Source: Candidatus Latescibacterota bacterium
GTDB lineage: Bacteria; Krumholzibacteriota; Krumholzibacteriia; WVZY01
Direction of reading: 5' to 3'
NCBI GenBank assembly: GCA_011772205.1
Contig: WVZY01000020.1
Span: 1 to 64,000, forward strand
Length of the DNA: 64,000 nt
The translations under genes were made by a program, and so were the position numbers. Positions 56,436 through 64,000 of the stretch are shown here, in pieces (positions within the stretch are counted from its first letter, which is position 1; each line of letters begins with the position of its first letter). The notes beneath the pieces are model-generated. The model searched no databases and was not told where the DNA came from. It saw nothing but the letters and a program-made list of their open reading frames with translations.

Positions 56436-57443
56436 TCAGGCCCAAGATGTCACCGGCCCACGGGCGAATACATCGAGGTCAAGGCCGTCATTTCGTCCAC
56501 AGGAGAGCTGTTTTGCCGCGGCACAGGCCACCATCGCCGCGTTATCCGTGCAGTACTGGATGAGCGGTGCGTGATAGGTCATTCCCTCTTTCTCGCAGTG
56601 AGTCTTGAGGCATTTTCGCAGGGAACCGTTTGCGGCAACACCGCCTGCAAGGTATGCGTGTGCAATCTTATGCTTCTTCGCGCACGCAATCGTCTTTTGA
56701 ACGAGCACATCGACGATCGCTTCTTGTGCGGATGCGGCGATGTCGGCGATCGTTTGCTGATCGAGTGAATTGCGGCTCTCGATATAGAGCCTCACAGCTG
56801 TTTTGAGCCCCGAGAAGCTGAAATCGAATTCGTTCTTACCCAGCATAGCCCTCGGGAAATGAACCGCATCCTTATTGCCCGGTTTGGCCGCTTCTTCGAC
56901 AGCTGGACCTCCAGGGAAACCGAGGCCGAGAAGCTTGGCGATTTTGTCAAACGCCTCTCCAGCCGCATCGTCACGTGTCGTTCCGAGGAGTGTGTAGCGT
57001 CCTGCGCAATCCACCCTGTACAGACACGTATGTCCCCCGGAGACAACGAGAACGAGACATGGATACCGAAGCTCTTCCAGCTGGAGCTCATTTGCCAGGA
57101 TATGCGCTTCGATATGGTGCACGCCGACAATCGGGATTTGCAGAGCCATAGCCAGCGCTTTGGCGAAGCCCACGCCGACTAGAAGAGAACCGAGAAGCCC
57201 GGGACCGTTGCTAACGCCGATGCCGTCGATCGCGTGTTCATCCACTTTATCCCGCGCGAGCAACTCGGCAAAAACAGGAAGAAGCGTTTTTAGATGTTGT
57301 CGCGAGGCGATTTCCGGGACGACACCTCCATACTTCTCATGGACGAGCTGGTTCGCCGTGAGGACTTCGATTACACCTCTCTCCGGGGAGAACAGCGCAA
57401 GCGACGTGTCGTCGCAAGAAGTTTCGATTCCAAGCACGATCAT
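56436..57443 (-). CDS. tsaD: tRNA threonylcarbamoyladenosine transferase TsaD
   Basis: 335 residues, normal length. With TsaB and TsaE it adds the threonylcarbamoyl group to A37 of ANN-reading tRNAs. The N-terminal LGIETSCDDTSLAL, the metal motif HHIEAH (HIEAHILANEL), VSGGHT and the C-terminal GGVAANGSLR are diagnostic of the Kae1/Qri7/TsaD family. It lies 78 bases downstream of glnB and 200 bases upstream of the signalling island. Confidence 0.97.
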   Translation of the reverse strand: MIVLGIETSCDDTSLALFSPERGVIEVLTANQLVHEKYGGVVPEIASRQHLKTLLPVFAELLARDKVDEHAIDGIGVSNGPGLLGSLLVGVGFAKALAMALQIPIVGVHHIEAHILANELQLEELRYPCLVLVVSGGHTCLYRVDCAGRYTLLGTTRDDAAGEAFDKIAKLLGLGFPGGPAVEEAAKPGNKDAVHFPRAMLGKNEFDFSFSGLKTAVRLYIESRNSLDQQTIADIAASAQEAIVDVLVQKTIACAKKHKIAHAYLAGGVAANGSLRKCLKTHCEKEGMTYHAPLIQYCTDNAAMVACAAAKQLSCGRNDGLDLDVFARGPVTSWA

Positions 57444-57521
57444 GATGCGTCATTTATCGAGAAAGAATGACATGGGTTGATATCGGAGCAAGCTGATGCC
57501 GGAGGGGTGGGCGTGAAAAAG

Positions 57522-58193
<672 letters not shown>

Positions 58194-61100
58194 ATGCAAA
58201 AACCGCCAAAAGCAATCGAATCGCTCATCGAGTCCATTATCGAAGAAACGACAGGACTCGATATCACTGCGCAACTCGGTGCGCTGGGATACCCGAAGTC
58301 ACCCAGACTTGCCGATGTTCTCCAAAAGCTGACCAAGACATTCTGCACCGACCGGGCTTCAATCGAGCTTTTCTCCTCCATCGTCATCGACTTCCTGAAC
58401 GCACCGCACCCTGAAGGCGCGTTGATAAACCTCTCGAGGTATGCGGATATTGTCGGCGCGCCGAATGTCCTGCTAATCACTCTTGCGCAGGCAGGCCCGC
58501 TCCGCGAGATCCTCGCCACAACGTTCGGTTCCAGCCAATACATGGCAGATATCGTCATCCGAAATCCAGGTTATCTCTACTGGCTGATCGAAAAACAAAC
58601 GTGGGATCAGGAGGAGAGCCTGACCTTTTTCGAAACGGAACTGGAACGCGAGATCGCATACTTTCGAACAAAAAAAGGAAAACTGAACGCCGTACGAAGA
58701 TACCACCGTATGGCACTTCTCCGCATAGGCGTCCAGGACCTTCTCGGTCAGCAATCGATCGAAAGCACGTCGGAACGCCTGAGCCATCTCGCCGATGCGA
58801 TCGTCAATACGGTACTCGAGATTCTGTGGCGGGATCTGATCCAGCATCCATTGGAACAACAAACCGATTCAGGACAGGCCCGGCGCCGGAGAAAATTATC
58901 GAACGATTCTGACTCAAAAGTGCTTCCGAGGCCAAACACCGGCTTTTCTGTGCTCGCCCTGGGCAAACTGGGCGGAAGGGAGTTGAACTACAGTTCCGAC
59001 ATCGATCTCATCTACCTTTGCGCAGACGCGGACGATGATGTGCTCGCCTTCTACCGGACACTGTCGCAATCGCTCACAGGAGCGCTCACTGAAGTGACTG
59101 AAGAAGGATATCTCTACCGTATAGATCTGCGTCTCCGGCCGGATGGTAGCTCCGGCCCGCTGGTGAACTCAATGACATCCATGCGGATCTACTATGAGAA
59201 CCGCGGAAAGCCCTGGGAGTTTCAGGCGATGCTCAAAGCACGCGTCATCGCAGGCGACCGCCAGCTGGGAGAGACGTTCTTGGAAAACATCTCCGGCCTG
59301 ATCTACAATCCCTCGCTGCCCTATTCGCCGGTCGAGGACATTGCCCGCATGCGCGTGCGGATCCAGGAAAACATTCCAGCGCGCGAAAGACCTTTCAACA
59401 TCAAGCTGATGGAAGGAGGGATCCGGGATATCGAGTTCATCGTTCAGACCCTCCAGCTCCTCCACGGTGCCGGGCACCCGGAACTCCGCGCACCGGGAAC
59501 GCTCGATGCGCTCGACCGCGCCGCCAAGCAGAGACTCTTGAAGAAAAAGGAAGCAAAGACACTCGCCGATGCCTACCGGTTTTTGAGGCTAGTCGAGCAC
59601 CGTCTCCAGATGATGCACCAGATCAAAACGCACACCGTCCCGGAATCTCCACAAGAAGTAGCGCTTCTTGCCGCCAGGGTGTCGAATGGGCCTCTGGGAT
59701 CTTACGCATACGCCGAATTCATAGACGCGCTCACGAAACATTTGAAGAACGTCCGCATATTGAGCGAGAGCTTCTTCGCCGAGGGAAGCCAGGATGCCTC
59801 ATCGCTGCTCCTCCTCCCCGAAACGGACGCGGAAGCGCTGCAAATGCTCGAGAGCTGTGGTATTGCAGATCCAGAGAGAGCCATCAAAGTCATCCATACG
59901 ATGGCTTATGGGTCGTTCCCCCGGCTGCTGGACCGAAATACTCGGGCCGCATTTGCCGACTTGCTCCCGCACTTACTGGACGTTGTTTCAACCACAGGCG
60001 ATCCCGGGCTGACGCTCACAAACGTCTCCAGAATTGCAGCAGCGGGGAGGAGCGAATACGCACTTTACAAATTCCTCAGGGAATCCGATGGGGCCCGTGC
60101 GCTGGTGGTGGCGCTCGCCGGTGTCTCATCCCGTCTGACGGACTATCTATGCAGCCGCATCGAAACCCTCGATGCGCTTCTCGTGGACCCGGAGGATTTG
60201 ATCCGGGCCTCTCTTGACCATCAGCCGGTTTGGGAAGGGTTCAAACGTCTGGACAAAAAATCGATGACAGACAAGGACATCGTTATCGGCTCGCTGCAAA
60301 AAGAGTTGAGACAAGCTCTAGACAGACTTCATCTCGCTTCGTTCCTCGTGGACTTCGAAGCACGCTCGTTTCCCGACAGGCTCGCGGCATCCCGTGCGTC
60401 TTTCGCCAAGCGTTCGATCGCCGATGCGTTCGATAGCGCTTTTGAAGAGGAAACGCAGGCGGCGCTTTTCGCCATGGGCTCCTTTGGCGTTGGGGAACCG
60501 CGATATGGAAGCGATGCCGACCTTCTAGTCGTCTCAAATGTAGAAGACACCGAAGCTATTACGCGAAACGTCCAGACGATCAACCGAGTTTTTACGGAAG
60601 GCAGGATCTTCAAATTGGATTTCAGGCTCCGCGGAGAAGGAGCCAACGCACCGCTCGTGCAGGATTTGCAGTTCTACGATAATTATTTCAAAAATCGCAT
60701 GTCGCTGTGGGAGCGGATCGCCTTTTCGAAGTGCGCCCTCTGGTGGGGCGACCAGAAGATCGCCCATTCATTTCTAGGTGTACTCGAGGGGGAGCTGACA
60801 ACGCCATTTGCCAAGAACGAAATCGAACCGCTCCTCCTCATGAGGAGAAAACTCGACGTGCTGGGCCAAAAAACCGGCCTTACTTGGGAAACAAAACGCT
60901 CCCCCGGTGGACGCTATGACATCGAATACCTGTGTGGGATTGGAATAGCCAAAATAGCAGCCGCCGCAAGATTTCCCTTTACGGCATTCACGGGCGAGCG
61001 TCTCGATATGTTGAAAGAAGCAGGAATGCTCGACAAGGACGAGTCCACCGTCTGCAAAGAGGCACTTGAGTTTTACTCGAAGCTCGAGTACATTCTCGAG

Positions 61101-61277
61101 CTGCAGGGATTTGCGATCCCGCAATCCGATGAGCGTGAGCGTTATCTCGAGAGTTATGTCGAGAGAACCTTCGACTACCTGGGTTTTCCGTTGCGAGTCG
61201 GTATTAGAGATGAAATCAGAAGTGTCAAGCGGGCAGTTCGCAGCATTTTCGAACGATTTATTGAAAAGGTTGCATGA
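58194..61277 (+). CDS. glnE: Bifunctional glutamine synthetase adenylyltransferase/deadenylase
   Basis: 1027 residues. GlnE adds and removes AMP from glutamine synthetase, directed by PII and glutamine. Two nucleotidyltransferase domains are visible: LGKLGGRELNYSSDIDLIYL near 258-277 and GSFGVGEPRYGSDADLLVV near 761-779, each with the GS-x-DxD metal motif and linked by a helical region. The length is close to the enterobacterial protein. The ATG at 58194 has only a weak GAAG upstream. It is divergent from glnB and convergent with glnD, with 47 bases between the stops. Confidence 0.95.
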   Translation: MQKPPKAIESLIESIIEETTGLDITAQLGALGYPKSPRLADVLQKLTKTFCTDRASIELFSSIVIDFLNAPHPEGALINLSRYADIVGAPNVLLITLAQAGPLREILATTFGSSQYMADIVIRNPGYLYWLIEKQTWDQEESLTFFETELEREIAYFRTKKGKLNAVRRYHRMALLRIGVQDLLGQQSIESTSERLSHLADAIVNTVLEILWRDLIQHPLEQQTDSGQARRRRKLSNDSDSKVLPRPNTGFSVLALGKLGGRELNYSSDIDLIYLCADADDDVLAFYRTLSQSLTGALTEVTEEGYLYRIDLRLRPDGSSGPLVNSMTSMRIYYENRGKPWEFQAMLKARVIAGDRQLGETFLENISGLIYNPSLPYSPVEDIARMRVRIQENIPARERPFNIKLMEGGIRDIEFIVQTLQLLHGAGHPELRAPGTLDALDRAAKQRLLKKKEAKTLADAYRFLRLVEHRLQMMHQIKTHTVPESPQEVALLAARVSNGPLGSYAYAEFIDALTKHLKNVRILSESFFAEGSQDASSLLLLPETDAEALQMLESCGIADPERAIKVIHTMAYGSFPRLLDRNTRAAFADLLPHLLDVVSTTGDPGLTLTNVSRIAAAGRSEYALYKFLRESDGARALVVALAGVSSRLTDYLCSRIETLDALLVDPEDLIRASLDHQPVWEGFKRLDKKSMTDKDIVIGSLQKELRQALDRLHLASFLVDFEARSFPDRLAASRASFAKRSIADAFDSAFEEETQAALFAMGSFGVGEPRYGSDADLLVVSNVEDTEAITRNVQTINRVFTEGRIFKLDFRLRGEGANAPLVQDLQFYDNYFKNRMSLWERIAFSKCALWWGDQKIAHSFLGVLEGELTTPFAKNEIEPLLLMRRKLDVLGQKTGLTWETKRSPGGRYDIEYLCGIGIAKIAAAARFPFTAFTGERLDMLKEAGMLDKDESTVCKEALEFYSKLEYILELQGFAIPQSDERERYLESYVERTFDYLGFPLRVGIRDEIRSVKRAVRSIFERFIEKVA

Positions 61278-61324
61278 ACGCTCGTTTTTATGTAGAGAAG
61301 GGAGACGTTGATCTCAGTGGTATT

Positions 61325-63979
61325 CTAGGCAATCTCCTTTTCCAGCCGCGTCCGAATCCTCCTCAACTTCGAAGCGCGCGTCACTTTCCCACCGTCTCTG
61401 CCGTGCACGTAAAAAGCATCGATTGCCCGGTTCGCCTCGGTCGAAATCCTCGCGCGGTATATCACGAGCCCCTCGCTCGAAAGCGCGTACGTAATTTTGA
61501 AAAGCAGCCCCGGCGCGTCCGGTGCGAATATATCGATGATCGTGAAATCACCGGATAAATCGTTCTCGATCTCGACTTTGAGGGGAACAGGGATGGATGC
61601 GTCGCGCCTGCGCTTCCACTTTTCCACGTGAGCATTCACCCGATAGCGGATGTCCCCCGGCCCACGGAGAACGGACAGGAGATCTTCCCTGACACTTTCA
61701 ACCCGCTCCTCGCCAAGGGATGCTCCCTCTATCAGATCCTCGACATGGAAGACATCGATAACCTTGCCATCCTTCCTGGTGAATGCATGAGCATGGAGTA
61801 TGTTGAGATCGTTCATCGTGAGCACGCCGCAGAGCTGCGACAGTCGGAAGGGTTTGTCAGGCGTACAGAATGTAATTTCTGTCGAATGCCTCCTCTTTTT
61901 CGCGACAACCACTGCTTTTTCTTCCTCCAGGCGATCGACCAGCCTGAGATGCGCCTTCACCTGCGATGGACGCATCGTGAGAAGGTAGCGTCCCGGGAGC
62001 AAATCGAGATGCTCGAGGGCCTTCTCTCTTTGTGCGCCGGGGGGAAACGTCTTGAGGATATCTCGCTTTCTTGCCTTGTAGAATGCCTCGGGGCGCTTTT
62101 CTTTTTTCGCCATGTACTGATGGGCTTTCAGGTACAGCGCCCAGACCAGGTTTCGTTTCCATTCGGTCCAAACAACGGGGGACGTCGCCTTGAGGTCCGC
62201 GTACGTGAGGAGGCAGAGATACTTGAGGTTTGTCCTGTTTTTTACCTTGGAGCAGAACGCTTCGAGCGTCCCAATATCGGTTGGGTCTCGTCTCTGGCTG
62301 AAGTGTGACATCAGAAGATGGTGCTCGATCAGATAACATACCGCATCGATCTGCTCCGGTTTGAGGAATATCCTCGTGAGTATCTTTCGCGCGATAACCG
62401 CCCCTTTCCTCGCATGCCCCCGTCCCTCGATTTTTCCCACATCGTGGAGCAGCGCGGCCAGAAACAGCACCTGTTTGTCGGGGATCTCGAAGTAGAGGCG
62501 GCCAAAAGGGGTCAACCTCGCCCCGGAAGTTCGGATGAGGAGCTCGAGATTTCGCACGACCTTGAAACTGTGCTCGTCCACTGTGTAGTGATGGTAAAGA
62601 TCGTACCGCTTGAGACACGAAAGGAAGTTGTATTCTGGAATCACCTGTCCCAGGAACCCCGTTTCATGCATTGCGTGAAGGATCAGCGAGTTGTTTTTTC
62701 CGTTCCGGAACAGCTCAGCAAATCTCTTGCGCATTCGTGCAATTTCTCTGCGCCCTGTGAGGTCCGACTCCAGTACAGCTGCCAGGCGGCGTTTGACCGC
62801 CCTGTCCAATTTGAGTCCAACCTGTTTTTGATGGTTGAAAACATACAAGGGATCAGACCGGAGTTTTCTCCTGTCGATTCTGACATTGAGTTTGTTGCCA
62901 TCGCGTACAACCTTTTTTCTGCCCAACAAAATATCGCTTGCAGATCCGAATTGCAGGTCTTCGAGGATGTCTTCCGTAATTCGGAAAATTGTGCGCGTGT
63001 TCGTATAGTAATCCTTCATGAAGAGCTCAACACCGAGGTGGTCGCCCCTGCTGCCGTATCCAAGCTGCTCCGCGATTGTTTTTTGCATTCGCACGGTGAG
63101 CTGATCCTGCTTGGATCGCGTGGCTGTGTGAAGCACTACGCGTACTTTGAGAAGAAAGTCGTAGGCTTGATTCAGCGCTTTCTCTTCTCCAGGTAGAAGT
63201 AGCCCTTTGTTTCTCAGAGCAGAAAAACCCGCGTTCCTCTTTGCCACCATTCCGAGCCAGCCGAGTGTTTGATAATCACGGAGACCGCCCGGGCTCAATT
63301 TTACGTTGGGTTCGACGAGCTGGTAGCTGTTGTCGTACTTCCTGTGGCGCGTGCGTGCGTCCTTGACTTTTCTGATGAGGAACTCCTCGCGGTCCTTTCG
63401 CCGGATCCGTGAAATCTGTTTACAAATCTCCCGTGCGATCCGCTGCGAACCGCAGATCCACCGGCTCTCAAGGAGCGCCGTCTTCGTGTCGGGGTGGCGG
63501 GCGAGAACGCTTTCGCTCTCAACGAGGGATTCAACGGAGTGGCCCAGCTCAAAGCCCACATCCCACATCAGCTGGATGAAAATCGTCGCTACCCGCTTGA
63601 CCTGACGGGTCTTTCGTTTGCAAAGAAACAAGATGTCCACATCGGAGTAGGGGGCGAGTTCTTCGCGCCCGTACCCACCCAACGCAAGAACGGCGATCTC
63701 AGCTTTCTCGGCCGGGAGATGGTTCTCCTCGAGCGCTCGAAAGAACACCATCCCTACGACGGCATCCACGATCTTGCTGTACGAATTGACGAATCTTCTC
63801 CCAGTGAAATCGCTGGGCTTGTCCAGGCCGAGGAGCTCCTCCTGTAGATGGGACAGGTAATCCCGGCACATTTCGAGAAACACGTTTCTTGGGATCGATG
63901 CGCCGCCTGTAATGAGGGCAGGAAGAGAAAACGCATCCTCCTCGTCGACGCCGGCGGGCTTTTGCGGTTGAACGCTCAT
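61325..63979 (-). CDS. glnD: PII uridylyltransferase/uridylyl-removing enzyme GlnD
   Basis: About 884 residues from ATG 63979; a TTG four codons earlier is open and the frame continues to the window edge, so the true start could lie beyond it. GlnD senses glutamine and adds or removes UMP from PII Tyr51. The nucleotidyltransferase motif LGGYGREELAPYSDVDILFL (about 103-122), the HD hydrolase motif ALLHDVGKIEGRGHARKG (about 497-514) and two C-terminal ACT domains (about 685-880, the last ending near RRIRTRLEKEIA) are present. It probably modifies the glnB product encoded 3.5 kb away. Confidence 0.94.
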   Translation of the reverse strand: MSVQPQKPAGVDEEDAFSLPALITGGASIPRNVFLEMCRDYLSHLQEELLGLDKPSDFTGRRFVNSYSKIVDAVVGMVFFRALEENHLPAEKAEIAVLALGGYGREELAPYSDVDILFLCKRKTRQVKRVATIFIQLMWDVGFELGHSVESLVESESVLARHPDTKTALLESRWICGSQRIAREICKQISRIRRKDREEFLIRKVKDARTRHRKYDNSYQLVEPNVKLSPGGLRDYQTLGWLGMVAKRNAGFSALRNKGLLLPGEEKALNQAYDFLLKVRVVLHTATRSKQDQLTVRMQKTIAEQLGYGSRGDHLGVELFMKDYYTNTRTIFRITEDILEDLQFGSASDILLGRKKVVRDGNKLNVRIDRRKLRSDPLYVFNHQKQVGLKLDRAVKRRLAAVLESDLTGRREIARMRKRFAELFRNGKNNSLILHAMHETGFLGQVIPEYNFLSCLKRYDLYHHYTVDEHSFKVVRNLELLIRTSGARLTPFGRLYFEIPDKQVLFLAALLHDVGKIEGRGHARKGAVIARKILTRIFLKPEQIDAVCYLIEHHLLMSHFSQRRDPTDIGTLEAFCSKVKNRTNLKYLCLLTYADLKATSPVVWTEWKRNLVWALYLKAHQYMAKKEKRPEAFYKARKRDILKTFPPGAQREKALEHLDLLPGRYLLTMRPSQVKAHLRLVDRLEEEKAVVVAKKRRHSTEITFCTPDKPFRLSQLCGVLTMNDLNILHAHAFTRKDGKVIDVFHVEDLIEGASLGEERVESVREDLLSVLRGPGDIRYRVNAHVEKWKRRRDASIPVPLKVEIENDLSGDFTIIDIFAPDAPGLLFKITYALSSEGLVIYRARISTEANRAIDAFYVHGRDGGKVTRASKLRRIRTRLEKEIA

Positions 63980-64000
63980 GGGGCTGGACAAAACATCTCT

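Overview
The window looks like chromosomal DNA from an uncultured diderm (Gram-negative type) bacterium of the FCB-superphylum or candidate-phylum kind (Latescibacterota, Eisenbacteria, Krumholzibacteriota or Zixibacteria type). Three things suggest this. A 2457-residue secreted protease ends in the QNYPNPFNP-type FlgD-like sorting domain typical of such lineages. A secreted protein carries a GEVED motif. An mlaEFD lipid-transport operon implies an outer membrane. No phage, IS, integrase, CRISPR or rRNA signal was seen. The lineage call is an inference from these families, not a phylogeny.

Layout. 1-620: the start of tuf, preceded by tRNA-Thr(TGT)-Tyr-Gly-Thr(GGT), the same order as E. coli thrU-tyrU-glyT-thrT-tufB. 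1.3-17 kb: an accessory and envelope region with the giant subtilase, a GEVED protein, a TetR-controlled RND permease and a large lipoprotein. 17-32.6 kb: a run of 15 minus-strand genes (yicC, gmk, rpoZ, coaBC, udg, dnaB, mlaE, mlaF, mlaD, ispD, ispF, gltX, ddl, cysS, sensor kinase) headed by a near-consensus promoter. 32.8-34.4 kb: a plus-strand RqcH/NFACT gene, divergent from yicC. 34.4-45.3 kb: TPR lipoprotein, rho, rpmE, yqhQ, prfA, prmC, murA, selB and a small secreted protein, ending at an intrinsic terminator. 45.3-56.3 kb: priA and a two-component/c-di-GMP island. 56.4-64 kb: tsaD and the PII nitrogen-signalling genes glnB, glnE and glnD.

The most distinctive part is the signalling island (47.66-56.24 kb). 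In transcription order it encodes a receiver-GGDEF protein, a soluble histidine kinase, two giant membrane kinases that each continue past the ATPase domain into GAF plus HD-GYP, and a single-domain receiver. One giant kinase keeps the HD pair and the other has YD. A good -24/-12 (sigma-54) promoter candidate lies upstream. The island could join phosphotransfer, c-di-GMP synthesis and c-di-GMP breakdown in one operon.

A second unexplained signal is a hairpin element of about 90-100 bp present twice (10085-10185 and 21807-21894, opposite orientations). The cores are nearly identical, while the terminal stems differ in sequence but stay self-complementary.
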